Source of the DNA: Leucobacter chromiiresistens
Lineage (GTDB): Bacteria; Actinomycetota; Actinomycetes; Actinomycetales; Microbacteriaceae
Reading direction: 5' to 3'
Assembly (NCBI RefSeq): GCF_900102345.1
Contig: NZ_FNKB01000001.1
Span: 2,170,001-2,234,000 of the forward strand
DNA length: 64,000 nucleotides
This document shows positions 26,418 to 35,628 of the stretch, piece by piece. Both the position numbers and the translations under genes were made by a program. Within the stretch, counting starts at the first letter, position 1, and every line of letters starts with the position of its first letter. The notes under the pieces are model-generated. The model was given only the letters and a program-made list of their open reading frames with translations, was not told where the DNA came from and searched no databases.

Positions 26418-27128
26418 TCAGTGCCCCATGCCCAGTCCGCCGTCGACCGGGATCACGGCGCCCGAGATGTACGCGGCGTCGTCGCCCGCGAGGAAGGACG
26501 CGGCTCCCGCGATCTCGGCGACCTGCCCGAAGCGGCCCGCGGGGATCGACCCGAGGTACTGCTGCTGCTGAGCCTCGGGCAGCGCGGCCGTCATGTCGGT
26601 CTCGATGAATCCCGGCGCGATGACGTTCGCGGTGATGCCGCGCGAGCCGAGCTCCCGGGTGAGCGAGCGCGCGAATCCGACGAGGCCGGCCTTCGACGAG
26701 GAGTAGTTGATCTGCCCCGGTCCGCCGTACAGGCCGACCACGCTCGAGATCAGGATCACCCGGCCGAACCGACCCTTGAGCAGCCCTTTCGCGGCGCGCT
26801 TCACCACGCGGAAGGTGCCGGTCAGGTTCGTGTCGATGACGCTGGTGAACTCCTCCTCCGTCATGCGCAGCAGCAGCGTGTCCTTCGTGATCCCGGCGTT
26901 CGCCACGACCACCTCGACCGGGCCCAGCTGCGCCTCGATCTCCGAGAACGCCGCGTCGATCGAGGCCGCATCCGTCATCTCGGCGCGCACGGTCAGCGTC
27001 CCCTCCGGCCCGGAGCCCGAGCGGGAGGTCACGGCGACCCGGTGGCCGTCGGCGAGCATGCGTTCGGCGATCGCGTAGCCGATGCCGCGGTTGCCGCCGG
27101 TGACGAGTACGGTGCGCGAAGTGGGCAT
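26418..27128 (-). CDS. fabG: 3-oxoacyl-ACP reductase FabG-like SDR
   Basis: NADP(H)-dependent short-chain dehydrogenase, probably the beta-ketoacyl-ACP reductase of fatty acid synthesis. In the 236-residue chain: cofactor loop TGGNRGIG (about residues 10-17), NAGIT (about 82), catalytic ISS, Y-x3-K in NYSSSKAG, and the C-terminal SGAVIPVDGG typical of FabG. The ATG at 27128 has GGAAGGA 5 bp upstream. In mycobacteria the paralogue mabA pairs with inhA; no enoyl reductase is adjacent here, so the specific role is by similarity only. Confidence 0.87.
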   Translation of the reverse strand: MPTSRTVLVTGGNRGIGYAIAERMLADGHRVAVTSRSGSGPEGTLTVRAEMTDAASIDAAFSEIEAQLGPVEVVVANAGITKDTLLLRMTEEEFTSVIDTNLTGTFRVVKRAAKGLLKGRFGRVILISSVVGLYGGPGQINYSSSKAGLVGFARSLTRELGSRGITANVIAPGFIETDMTAALPEAQQQQYLGSIPAGRFGQVAEIAGAASFLAGDDAAYISGAVIPVDGGLGMGH

Positions 27129-27261
27129 GGGAATCCTTCCGTCTGAACAACTGGCGTCCAGCCTACCGATGCAGGGCGTCGGCGAGCGGGGCGGCGCGCT
27201 GCGATCCCGGGGCGGGGATTCAGCTGAACGGCGTAGTCTGGGCACGACGGAGAAGGGGCGA

Positions 27262-27636
27262 ATGGCCAAGAGTTACGACGTGACGTCGGCGGGGGTGAAC
27301 CCGGCCGAGGATCGCGCGCACCGGATGCGCATGTACTTCATCGCGATGTCGCTCCGCGTCGCCTGCGTGGTGTCGCTCTTCTGGGTGCGCGACTGGTGGG
27401 TGCTGCTGTCGGCGGCGGGGGCCATCATCCTCCCCTGGTTCGCGGTGCTCGTCGGCAACGCGGTCGCGCACGGCGGCGAGCAGGTGCCCGACCAGCCGGA
27501 GCCGCTGCGGCTCGAGGCCGCCGAACCCGAGCCCCTCGACGCGAGCGATGCCGCCCACGAGGTGATCGTGATCGACGTCGACCCCGAGCGCCGCGGAGGC
27601 GGCGGACACGCCCGAGAGCCCGGGGCGGCGCAGTGA
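27262..27636 (+). CDS. DUF3099 membrane protein
   Basis: Small actinobacterial membrane protein of unknown function, 124 residues. A polar start (KSYDVTSAGVNPAEDR) leads into two closely spaced membrane helices (about residues 26-44 and 48-68), then an acidic, Glu/Pro-rich cytoplasmic tail. The family is known only as DUF3099. The ATG at 27262 is preceded by GAAGGGG, and TAGTCT (27233-27238) may be its -10 box. It overlaps the next small gene by 4 bp (GTGA) and so starts the unit DUF3099, Cys/His protein, SURF1, cutinase. Confidence 0.85.
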   Translation: MAKSYDVTSAGVNPAEDRAHRMRMYFIAMSLRVACVVSLFWVRDWWVLLSAAGAIILPWFAVLVGNAVAHGGEQVPDQPEPLRLEAAEPEPLDASDAAHEVIVIDVDPERRGGGGHAREPGAAQ

Positions 27637-27878
27637 GCGGCATCGCGACGCCGTCGCTGACGCTCGGCGACGCACCGGAGCGGCGCTTCGAGTGCTCGCG
27701 GGCGGGGTGCCGGGAGGAGGCGCGGTGGGCGATCCTCTGGCGCAACCCGAAGATCCACGGCCCCGAACGGCGCAAGACGTGGCTGGCCTGCGACGAGCAT
27801 CGGGAGACGCTGTACGCTTTTCTGGAGGCCCGGAGCTTCCCGCTCGAGGTGCGCGCGGTGGGAGAGCTGGATGACTGA
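27633..27878 (+). CDS. Small Cys/His protein of unknown function
   Basis: I do not recognise a named family. The 81-residue product contains ECSRAGCREEA (two Cys spaced by four) near residue 28 and LACDEHRE (Cys-x2-His) near residue 59, which together could bind one zinc ion as C-x4-C and C-x2-H. Between them lies WAILWRNPKIHGPERRKTW. The GTG start overlaps the DUF3099 stop by 4 bp, and the 3' end overlaps SURF1 by 8 bp, so it is translated from the same message and is unlikely to be a chance frame. Placement before SURF1 hints at, but does not prove, a link with oxidase assembly. Confidence 0.75.
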   Translation: MSGIATPSLTLGDAPERRFECSRAGCREEARWAILWRNPKIHGPERRKTWLACDEHRETLYAFLEARSFPLEVRAVGELDD

Positions 27879-28803
27879 CCATGGGACGATCGACCGGAGC
27901 GCGCCGACGGAGGCGGCCCCGTCGGCTTCGGCGCACGAGCGCGGGGAGCCGGCGCGCGTGGGGTGGTCGTTCCTGCGCTCGGGACGCTGGGCGGGGTACG
28001 CCGCGATGCTGCTGATCTTCTCGATCGCGTGCGTGCTCCTCGGCAACTGGCAGTTCGAGCGCCGCGCTGAGGCCCGCGCCGAGATCGACCGCATCGACAA
28101 CAACTACGACGCCGAGCCGGTCGCACTCGCGCAGGAGCTGCCGGAGCTGTCGCAGTTCGACGAGGATCGCCAGAAGTGGCGCACGGTGCGCGTCGAGGGC
28201 GAGTACGTCGGCGACCCGTTCCTCGCCCGCAACCGACCGGGCCCCGGCGGCGTCGGCTCCGACCTGATCCAGCCGTTGCGCACGGCGGAGGGCGCGACGT
28301 TCTTCGTCGATCGCGGGTGGGTGCCGATCGACGGCGCATCGGCCGATGACGTCGACCCCGCCGACCTGCCCCTCCCCCCGAGCGGGCCCGCGGTGGTCGA
28401 GGCGCGTCTGCGCGCCTCCGAGCCCGAGATCCCGGGCCGCACAACCGCGGGGCGAGCGGTCGCGAGCATCGAGCTGCCCGAGCTCGCCGCACTGGCGGGC
28501 GTCGCCGACTCTGCCTACACGGGCGCCTACGGCATGCTCGTCAGCGAGACGCCGGAGGCGGAGCACGGCGTGCTCCCCGCGAAGCCCGAGCGCGACGAGG
28601 GCCCGCACCTGTCGTACGCGGTGCAGTGGTACATCTTCATCGCGATCGCCGCGATCGGCGTCGTCTACGCCGCGCGCCGCGAGTACCGCACGTTGAACGT
28701 CGGCAGCGACGAGGTGCGCGAGCTCGACCGCAGAACGGCCGAGCGGAAGCGTCGACGGGGGCCGAGCGACGCCGACGTGGAGGACGCGCTGCTCGATGGG
28801 TGA
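27871..28803 (+). CDS. SURF1 family cytochrome oxidase assembly protein
   Basis: Membrane protein helping haem a insertion into subunit I of the aa3 oxidase. The 310-residue chain has the SURF1 layout: a cytoplasmic stretch, first membrane helix (about 44-62) followed by LGNWQFERR, a large external domain with FLARNRPGPGG and FFVDRGWVP (conserved), and a second helix near the end (HLSYAVQWYIFIAIAAIG, about 249-270). A charged cytoplasmic tail follows. It overlaps the preceding and following genes by 8 bp each, so all are co-translated. The oxidase and haem a synthesis genes in this window are its expected partners. Confidence 0.93.
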   Translation: MTDHGTIDRSAPTEAAPSASAHERGEPARVGWSFLRSGRWAGYAAMLLIFSIACVLLGNWQFERRAEARAEIDRIDNNYDAEPVALAQELPELSQFDEDRQKWRTVRVEGEYVGDPFLARNRPGPGGVGSDLIQPLRTAEGATFFVDRGWVPIDGASADDVDPADLPLPPSGPAVVEARLRASEPEIPGRTTAGRAVASIELPELAALAGVADSAYTGAYGMLVSETPEAEHGVLPAKPERDEGPHLSYAVQWYIFIAIAAIGVVYAARREYRTLNVGSDEVRELDRRTAERKRRRGPSDADVEDALLDG

Positions 28804-29728
28804 TCTGCTGATGCGTCGCCGCTCGCGACGCCTGCTGCTGCCGTGCGCGCTTCTTCTCGGAGCGGCTGCGCTCGGCGTCAGCGGCTGCGCGGCGCCCGTC
28901 GATCCGTCGGAGACCCGCGAATCGCTCTCCGAGGTCACCGAGAATCCGGCACCGCCGAAGGCCGACGAGCTCTACGACGCCGAACTGCACCCCGAACCCG
29001 TCGTCGACCCCGTCGACTGCGACCCCTACCTGGTGGTCACTGCCCGCGGCACGGGCGAGCCGAGCCAGGGTCAGCTGCTCTCCCCCGTCGCCCGCACCGT
29101 GTCGCAGGCCCGCCCCGGCGACGTCGAGGTGCTCGACCTCGACTACCCCGCAGACACCGACATCAAGGAGGGCGGCACGATCGGCGTGCGCACCCTCGTC
29201 GACGTGCTGCGGGTGCAGGCCGAGACGTGCCCCGCCCAGCGCTTCGTACTGCTCGGCTACTCGCAGGGGGCTCTCGTCGTCGGCGACGCGCTCGCCTCGC
29301 CGGAGGACCGCATGGTCGGCCCGACCGTGGGATCGGTCGACGAGGAGACGCTCGGCCGCGTGCTCGCCGTCGTGCTGTACGGCGATCCGCGATTCGTCGG
29401 CGACGAGGAGTACAACGTGGGCAGCTACGACGTGGAGACCGACGGGCTGCTCCCCCGCCCCGACGGAGCGCTCGATGCGGTGGGCGAACGCATGCGCGAC
29501 TACTGCGTCGCCGGCGACTTCATCTGCCAGAGCAGCCTCGACTTCGACGAGGAGCCGCACGTCGAGTACTACTCGAACGGCATGCAGGGCGACGGCGCCG
29601 CGTTCGTGATCACGCGGCTCGACCGTGCGGGCACGGACCTCGGACGGGAGTCGGGTGACGAACCGGGCGACGCGGACGAGCGTGCGACGCCGACGCCGAC
29701 TCAGGCACCGACGCCAACGCCTCGCTGA
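28796..29728 (+). CDS. Cutinase family lipoprotein
   Basis: Secreted serine esterase of the cutinase-like family (about 310 residues) attached to the membrane as a lipoprotein. An Arg-rich start, a hydrophobic core and the lipobox LGVSGC (Cys at about 31) form a type II signal. The esterase domain has LVVTARGTGEP at its start, the nucleophile elbow GYSQGA, LYGDPRF, the Asp in VAGDFIC and His in EEPHVEYY, a complete cutinase triad. The tail is Asp/Glu then Thr/Pro-rich. The start at 28796 overlaps SURF1 by 8 bp; ATG 28811 is an alternative. Actinobacterial members act on acyl esters or triacylglycerol rather than plant cutin. Confidence 0.87.
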   Translation: MGDLLMRRRSRRLLLPCALLLGAAALGVSGCAAPVDPSETRESLSEVTENPAPPKADELYDAELHPEPVVDPVDCDPYLVVTARGTGEPSQGQLLSPVARTVSQARPGDVEVLDLDYPADTDIKEGGTIGVRTLVDVLRVQAETCPAQRFVLLGYSQGALVVGDALASPEDRMVGPTVGSVDEETLGRVLAVVLYGDPRFVGDEEYNVGSYDVETDGLLPRPDGALDAVGERMRDYCVAGDFICQSSLDFDEEPHVEYYSNGMQGDGAAFVITRLDRAGTDLGRESGDEPGDADERATPTPTQAPTPTPR

Positions 29729-29794
29729 GATCGTCGTCGCTCGGACGCCGACGCCGCCACTCAACGATCCGGGCGTGGAACTGCGGCGCGCCGC

Positions 29795-31393
29795 CTAGGC
29801 GAGCTCGATGAGCTCGAGGTACTCCTTCGACCAGTGATCCTCGGTCGCATCGGGCATGATCAGTACGCGCTCGGGGTTCAGCGCCTCCACGGCGCCGGGA
29901 TCGTGCGAGACGAGCACGACGGCGCCCGTGAAGTGAGCGAGGGCGTCGAGCACCTCCTCACGGCTGGCCGGGTCGAGGTTGTTCGTGGGCTCGTCGAGCA
30001 GCAGCACGTTGGCGCTCGAGACGACGAGCATGGCGAGCGCGAGGCGCGTCTTCTCCCCGCCGGAGAGCACCCCCGCGGGCTTGTGCACGTCGTCGCCGGT
30101 GAACAGGAAGGAGCCGAGCACGCGACGCGCCTCCGTCTCGGTGAGGTGCTGCGACACGGAGACCATGTTCTGCAGCACGCTCGCCCGCACGTCGAGCGTC
30201 TCGTGCTCCTGCGCGTAATAGCCGACCTTCAAACCGTGGCCCGCGATGAGCTCGCCCGTGTCGGGCTCGTCGACGCCCGCGAGCAGGCGCAGCAGCGTCG
30301 TCTTGCCCGCACCGTTGAGCCCCAGCACCACGACCTTGGACCCGCGGTCGATGGCGAGGTCGACTCCGGCGAAGATCTCGAGCGAGCCGTACGACTTCGA
30401 CAGCCCCTCGGCCATGAGCGGCGTCTTGCCGCACGGCGACGGGTCGGGGAAGCGCAGCTTCGCGACGCGCTCCACCTGGCGCTCGTCTTCGAGCCCGGCG
30501 AGCATCTTCTCGGCGCGGGCGACCATCTGATGCGCCGCCGCGGCCTTCGAAGCCTTCGCACCGAAGCGCGCGGCCTGATCCTTCAGCACCGACGCCTTCT
30601 TCTCGATGTTGCTCCGCTCCTTGCGGCGCCGCTCCTCGTCGGCGGCGCGCTGGCGCAGATACAGCTTCCAGTTCATGTTGTAGATGTCGATGACCTGGCG
30701 GTTGGCGTCGAGGTAGAAGACGCGGTTCACCGTCTCGCCCACGAGATCGATGTCGTGGCTGATCACGATGACGCCGGCCTTCGAGTGCTTCAGGAACTCG
30801 CGCAGCCACACGATCGAGTCGGCGTCGAGGTGGTTCGTCGGCTCGTCGAGGATCATGGTGTCGGCGTCGGAGAACAGGATGCGCGCGAGCTCGATGCGGC
30901 GCCGCTGACCGCCCGAGAGCGTCTTGAGCGGCTGGTCGAGAATGCGGTCGGGCAGCCCGAGGTTGTTCGAGATCGAGGCCGCCTCCGATTCGGCCGCGTA
31001 GCCGCCGAGCGCCTGGAACCGATCGGTGAGGTTGCCGAAGCGCTTCATGGCCTTCTCGGCGACGGCCGGATCGCTCGACCCCATCTCCTCCGTCGCCTTC
31101 GCGATGTTCTGCTGCAGCGTGCCGAGCCCGCGTGCGTCGAGAATGCGGTGCCGCGCGATCTGCTCGGGGTCGCCCGTGCGGGGATCCTGCGGGAGGAATC
31201 CGAGTTCGCCGGTGACCTTGATCGCGCCCTCCGCCGGCTGCAGCTCCCCCGACAGCGTGCGCGTGAGCGTCGTCTTGCCGGCGCCGTTGCGGCCGACGAG
31301 GCCGATCTTGTCGCCGGGGTTCACGCGGAACGTGACCCCCGACATGAGACGGCGGGCGCCGACGTCGATGGCGAGGTCTTCGACGGAAATCAT
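29795..31393 (-). CDS. ABC-F family ATPase
   Basis: Soluble tandem ABC protein of the ABC-F class, acting on the ribosome (translation factor or antibiotic protection). In 532 residues there are two nucleotide-binding domains. The first has GRNGAGKTT, LSGGQRRRIE and ILDEPTNHLD; the second has GLNGAGKTT, LSGGEKTRLA and LLDEPTNNLD. They are joined by a charged helical linker (about residues 235-310) with RQRAADEERRRKERSN and KASKAAAAHQM, the P-site tRNA interaction motif region. There are no membrane segments. The linker is of ordinary length, so a housekeeping EttA/Uup-like role is more likely than drug resistance. Confidence 0.93.
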   Translation of the reverse strand: MISVEDLAIDVGARRLMSGVTFRVNPGDKIGLVGRNGAGKTTLTRTLSGELQPAEGAIKVTGELGFLPQDPRTGDPEQIARHRILDARGLGTLQQNIAKATEEMGSSDPAVAEKAMKRFGNLTDRFQALGGYAAESEAASISNNLGLPDRILDQPLKTLSGGQRRRIELARILFSDADTMILDEPTNHLDADSIVWLREFLKHSKAGVIVISHDIDLVGETVNRVFYLDANRQVIDIYNMNWKLYLRQRAADEERRRKERSNIEKKASVLKDQAARFGAKASKAAAAHQMVARAEKMLAGLEDERQVERVAKLRFPDPSPCGKTPLMAEGLSKSYGSLEIFAGVDLAIDRGSKVVVLGLNGAGKTTLLRLLAGVDEPDTGELIAGHGLKVGYYAQEHETLDVRASVLQNMVSVSQHLTETEARRVLGSFLFTGDDVHKPAGVLSGGEKTRLALAMLVVSSANVLLLDEPTNNLDPASREEVLDALAHFTGAVVLVSHDPGAVEALNPERVLIMPDATEDHWSKEYLELIELA

Positions 31394-31549
31394 GGTGTAG
31401 GGCTCCTAGATCGTGCCGACTCAGCGCATCTCGGGGAGACGTTCTCGCACCAGGGCTGAGCGAATGGGCAACCTCGCCATTCTAGCCGCTCGCGCGTTCG
31501 GGCGCTCGCAGGCCCGTTCCGGGCCCGGGCTGCACGCCCGCTCTGCACA

Positions 31550-32445
31550 TCACTCGCCCTCCAGTCGCTCGAGGTGCCGGTGGAACTGCGCGATCGCGCG
31601 CTCCCGGTCGGCGAGCAGCTCCCGCTCCTCGGGGTGATCCCGGAAGTATCGGACGAGTGCTGCCGTCACCATCGGGTCGGAACCGAGATAGCGCACGCTC
31701 ACCGCTGCGAGCTTGCGTTCATCGGCGCCGAGCAGCACCAGGTGCGGGCCCAGCAGCCGGTGCACCGCAACGGTCGCATGGGCCACGTCACGCCAGCGGA
31801 CGTGGCGCAGGGTGCCTTCACCGGCGGTGATGATCCGCTGCGGGGTCAAGTGGAGGCCGGAGGGCTCCTCCGTCTCCTGGCGCACCTTGCGAACCATATG
31901 TGCGAGAGAGAACACGGCGGCCGCGAAGGCCACGAGCATCGAACGCGGCACCTGCTCAGAGCAGCCATCGCTCCGTACTGCACGAGGGCGAACAGGACGA
32001 GTGCGACGGCTGCTCCGGCCCACAGCATCGTCGCGGCGAAGGCGGTCCATTCGAGGGCGAGTGCCCTGGGCGAGTGCAGGCTGAGGCGCGGCGGCGCGGT
32101 ATCGATGATGATGCGCACGGCGCCCGGGCGATACGCGGATGGGAAGGCGAGCGAACTCATCAGCACCAGACAGCACAGCAGCGTGCCGATCAGGAACGTG
32201 ACGAGTGCCCAGGCGCTCTGAGCACTCGCCGCTTCGTGCACCGAGTACACTGCGACGGCGACCGCGACAATCGCGGCGACGACGTTCGTCCGTCGGGACG
32301 GGTACGGATCGGATCGAAGCCCAACCCGAGCGGGCAGGCCGTCGAACGATACGAGCGTCGTCGCGCGGCTCGGCGAAGTGCTCGTTCTGGCGATGCGGGG
32401 CTCCCGCGCGATACCCCCAGTATCGGACGGACGCGGAGTGTGCAT
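31550..32445 (-). pseudogene. Frameshifted PH-domain-like membrane protein gene
   Basis: Two reading frames each give half of one sensible protein. From ATG 32445 (AAAGG upstream) the first frame encodes a polar start, two membrane helices, a loop and a third helix ending ALVQYGAMAAL. The frame that continues sensibly is shifted: SMLVAFAAAVFSLAHMV forms the fourth helix, followed by a bacterial PH-like domain (HLTPQRIITAGEGTLRHVRW, then HLVLLGADERKLAAV) up to 31550. One missing base near 31952-31964 explains this; that spot is a 13-bp palindrome, CTGCTCAGAGCAG. It could be a true mutation, a sequencing error, or two genes with a second start at ATG 31939. Intact, the protein would be about 298 residues. 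Function unknown. Confidence 0.72.
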
Positions 32446-32505
32446 TGTGGCTTACCTTTCGATAACCACCCCCCCGGTCGAGAATAGGGGAAGCGCTCCC
32501 CGCCC

Positions 32506-33225
32506 TCAACTTCGCGCGCTCAGCGCCTCGCTGTCGGCCCACAGCACGGTCTCACGCGTGCCCGAGACCCGGGCGGCCGGGAGCAGCGGTTCGCGAGCGG
32601 CGAGCACGCGCTCGACCGCCTCCGCCTTGCCCGCGCCCGCTGCGATGAGCCAGACGCGTTCGGCGCGGCGCAGCGCGGCGAGCGTCAGGGTGACGCGCTC
32701 CGGCGGCGGCTTCGGCGAGTGGCGGATCGCGAGGGCCGCGGGCGCGTCGGCGCCGACCGCCTCGAGCTCCTCCCGGCCGGGGAAGAGCGACGCGATGTGG
32801 CCGTCGGGCCCCACCCCGTTCAGCGCCAGGTCGATCCGGCCGATGCCGTCGACCACCTCCGCGTACGCCGCGGCGGCCTCGTCGAGGCCGACCCCGGAGT
32901 CGGAGGCCGCGAACCGGTGCACGAGCGCCGGGTCCACGGTGGTCGCAGCGAACAGCGTGCGGTCGGCGAGCAGATCGTTGCGATCCTCGTGACCCGCCGG
33001 GGCCCAGCGCTCATCGCCCCAGAGGAAGCGCACGCGGGCCCAATCGACCTGCTCGAGCTCGTCGTGCGACGCGAGCGCGGAGAGCACCCGCTCGCCCCCG
33101 GTGCCGCCGGTGAGCACGATGCAGGGCACTCCGCCGTCGGCCTGCCGCGAGCTGCAGACCGAGATGATCTCGCTCGCGGCCGCTCGTGCGAGCTCGTCGA
33201 GCGAGCCGTGCTCTTCGATGCGCAT
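32506..33225 (-). CDS. pgl: 6-phosphogluconolactonase
   Basis: Hydrolyses 6-phosphogluconolactone, the second oxidative step of the pentose phosphate pathway. The 239-residue protein has the family pattern: LTGGTGG (substrate phosphate loop), RVRFLWGDERW with the catalytic acidic/Arg cluster, and NGVGPDGHIASLFPG. The ATG at 33225 lies 13 bp after gnd. It is the last gene of zwf-opcA-gnd-pgl, an operon covering the whole oxidative branch. Confidence 0.95.
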   Translation of the reverse strand: MRIEEHGSLDELARAAASEIISVCSSRQADGGVPCIVLTGGTGGERVLSALASHDELEQVDWARVRFLWGDERWAPAGHEDRNDLLADRTLFAATTVDPALVHRFAASDSGVGLDEAAAAYAEVVDGIGRIDLALNGVGPDGHIASLFPGREELEAVGADAPAALAIRHSPKPPPERVTLTLAALRRAERVWLIAAGAGKAEAVERVLAAREPLLPAARVSGTRETVLWADSEALSARS

Positions 33226-33238
33226 CGTCGCCTCCGGG

Positions 33239-34675
33239 CTATGCCGGGATCTCGCTGCGGTCGCCCGACCAGAGCGTGTGGAACGCGCCCTCGCGGTCGA
33301 TGCGACGGTAGGTGTGCGCTCCGAAGAAGTCCCGCTGCCCCTGCACGAGCGCGGCGGGGAGCCGCTCGGCGCGCAATCCGTCGTAGTACGCGAGCGACGA
33401 CGAGAACGCGGGTGCGGGAATGCCGGCAGCCGTGGCGTGCATCACGACGCGGCGCCAGGCCTCCTGCCCCCGCGCGAGCGCGTCGGCGAAGTACGGTGCT
33501 CCCATGAGGAGCGCCAGGTCGGCGTCGGCCGCGTATGCGTCGGCGATGCGGTTCAAGAACTGCGCACGGATGATGCAGCCCGCGCGCCAGATGCGCGCGA
33601 TCGCGCCGAGGTCGATCGTCCACCCGTACTCAGCGGCCCCGGCTCGGATCTCGTCGAAGCCCTGCGAGTACGCAACGATCTTCGAGGCGTAGAGCGCCTG
33701 CCGCACGTCCTCGATGAACGCCGCCTCGTCGTCGACGGCGATCCCGCGCGCCGGGCCGGGAAGCCCGGCGGCGGCGGCGCGCTGCTCAGGGCGCGACGAG
33801 AGCGATCGGGCGAAGGTCGCCTCCGCGATCCCCGACACGGGAACCCCCAGGGCGAGGGCCGTCTGCACCGTCCACGCGCCCGTGCCCTTCGCACCCGCCT
33901 GGTCGAGGATCACGTCGACGAGGGGCGCTCCGGTCGCGGCGTCGTTCTGGCGCAGCACCTCTGCGGTAATCTCGATCAGGTACGACTCCAGCTCGCCGCG
34001 ATTCCACTCGGCGAAGATGTCGGCGATCTCGGCGGGCGACTTGCCCGTGCCCCGGCGGATCAGATCGTAGGCCTCGGCGATGAGCTGCATGTCGGCGTAC
34101 TCGATGCCGTTGTGCACCATCTTGACGAAGTGCCCAGCGCCGTCGTGGCCGACGTGCGTCACGCACGGCTCCCCCTCTGCCACCGCGGCGATGGAGCGCA
34201 GGATCGGGCCGAGCGTGCGCCACGCCTCGTCGGAGCCGCCGGGCATGATGCTCGGCCCGTTCAGCGCGCCCTCCTCGCCGCCCGAGATGCCGGCGCCCAC
34301 GAAGTTGATGCCCGTCGCGCGCACGGCGCGCTCGCGGCGGATCGTGTCGGGGAAGTAGGCGTTGCCGCCGTCGACGATGATGTCGCCGGGCTCGAACACC
34401 TCGACGAGGGCGTCGATCGTCGCGTCGGTGGCCGCGCCCGCCTGCACCATGATGATCGCGGTGCGCGGCTTCTGCAGCGAGGCTGCGAACTCCGCGTAGC
34501 TGAACGCGGGCACGAACCCGGCCTCGGGGTGGGCGGCGACGAGCGCCTCGGTGCGCTGCGGGCTGCGGTTGAACACCGCCACGGTGTTGCCCTCGCGGCT
34601 CGCCAGATTGCGCGAGAGGTTCGCGCCCATCACGGCGAGGCCGACGACTCCGATGTTCGCTGCGGCTTCAGTCAC
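33239..34675 (-). CDS. gnd: 6-phosphogluconate dehydrogenase, decarboxylating
   Basis: Third oxidative step: makes ribulose 5-phosphate, CO2 and NADPH. The 478-residue length matches the dimeric long form. The cofactor loop GLAVMGANLSRN (about residues 11-22) with NRS after the second strand indicates NADP. The substrate segment is VGAGISGGEEGALNGPSIMPGG, and KMVHNGIEYADMQ carries the catalytic Lys. I prefer the GTG at 34675 because AAGGAG lies 6 bp before it. An ATG at 34693 overlapping the opcA stop would add six residues but lacks a ribosome site. Confidence 0.95.
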   Translation of the reverse strand: MTEAAANIGVVGLAVMGANLSRNLASREGNTVAVFNRSPQRTEALVAAHPEAGFVPAFSYAEFAASLQKPRTAIIMVQAGAATDATIDALVEVFEPGDIIVDGGNAYFPDTIRRERAVRATGINFVGAGISGGEEGALNGPSIMPGGSDEAWRTLGPILRSIAAVAEGEPCVTHVGHDGAGHFVKMVHNGIEYADMQLIAEAYDLIRRGTGKSPAEIADIFAEWNRGELESYLIEITAEVLRQNDAATGAPLVDVILDQAGAKGTGAWTVQTALALGVPVSGIAEATFARSLSSRPEQRAAAAGLPGPARGIAVDDEAAFIEDVRQALYASKIVAYSQGFDEIRAGAAEYGWTIDLGAIARIWRAGCIIRAQFLNRIADAYAADADLALLMGAPYFADALARGQEAWRRVVMHATAAGIPAPAFSSSLAYYDGLRAERLPAALVQGQRDFFGAHTYRRIDREGAFHTLWSGDRSEIPA

Positions 34676-34689
34676 GCTCGCTCCTTCGT

Positions 34690-35628
34690 TCATGCGTCAG
34701 TGTGTGGGGTGCGCGCGGCGCGGCTGCGCGCGAGCTGTTCGAGTACTCGGCCGTACATCACGTCTTCGCCCAGGCCGCGCAGCTCCTCCGCGAGGCACTC
34801 GCTGAGGGTGCGGCGCGGCAGCACGATCTGGTGCGTGGGCTGGCCCGGCTGGCTGAGTGCGGCGTGCACGGGCGACAGGCGCTTGAGCACGGCGTCGCCG
34901 GTGCTGCGGCGCAGAGTCACCGAGTGCAGCCCCTCCGCGTGCAACTCGCGCGCGAGCAGCGTGCAGGTGGTCGGCACGCCGAGCGAGAGCTCGAGCCACG
35001 CGGCCAGCAGCTCCGTCGAGGGCGACGCCTCGGAGCCGACGACCTCGACGGCGGTGACGGGCTCGAAGGGCGGCTGATCGAGCACGGCGGCCAGGTACTC
35101 CCGCCACCGCGTCAACCGGGTCCACGCGAGATCGGTGTCGCCCGCCGAGTACCCGGCGACGCGCACGTCCCACCCCGAACCGCCGGGTGCCGCAGCGTCG
35201 GTGATCCGGCGCTGGCCGATGCGGCCGAGCGGATCGGCGCCCGGGCGATCCGGAGCCTCCTCGGGCCACCAGACCGCGACCGGCGCGTCGGGCAGCAGCA
35301 GGCCCGTGACGAGCGCCTCGACGCCGCTCGCGACCTCCCCCGAGGCCCGCAGCACGATGACATCGCTCGCGCCCGCGTCGGCACCGACGCGGATCTCGGC
35401 GTCGAGCCGCGCCTCCGCCTCCGGGCGGCTGAGCAGCACGATGACGCGCATCGGGTGCTCGCTCGACGCGTGATTCGCGGCGGCGATCGCCTGCTCGTCC
35501 AGGTCGCCGGATGCGGAGATCACCAGCGTCAGCACATGGCCGAGCGCCGACACCCCGCTCTCCTGCCGCATGGAGACAAGTCGGCGCGTCACCGCGCTGA
35601 CGGTCGTATCGGGCAGACTCTCGATCAT
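34690..35628 (-). CDS. opcA: Glucose-6-phosphate dehydrogenase assembly protein OpcA
   Basis: Activates or assembles glucose-6-phosphate dehydrogenase in cyanobacteria and actinobacteria. The 312-residue protein shows typical OpcA segments: HPMRVIVL, LLLPDAPVAVWWPEEAP (the longest conserved block, about residues 115-130), DLAWTRLTRWREYLAAVLD and ELLAAWL near residue 225. The ATG at 35628 overlaps the zwf stop (ATGA) and has GGAGG 7 bp upstream. It sits directly after zwf, its partner, as expected. Confidence 0.94.
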   Translation of the reverse strand: MIESLPDTTVSAVTRRLVSMRQESGVSALGHVLTLVISASGDLDEQAIAAANHASSEHPMRVIVLLSRPEAEARLDAEIRVGADAGASDVIVLRASGEVASGVEALVTGLLLPDAPVAVWWPEEAPDRPGADPLGRIGQRRITDAAAPGGSGWDVRVAGYSAGDTDLAWTRLTRWREYLAAVLDQPPFEPVTAVEVVGSEASPSTELLAAWLELSLGVPTTCTLLARELHAEGLHSVTLRRSTGDAVLKRLSPVHAALSQPGQPTHQIVLPRRTLSECLAEELRGLGEDVMYGRVLEQLARSRAARTPHTDA

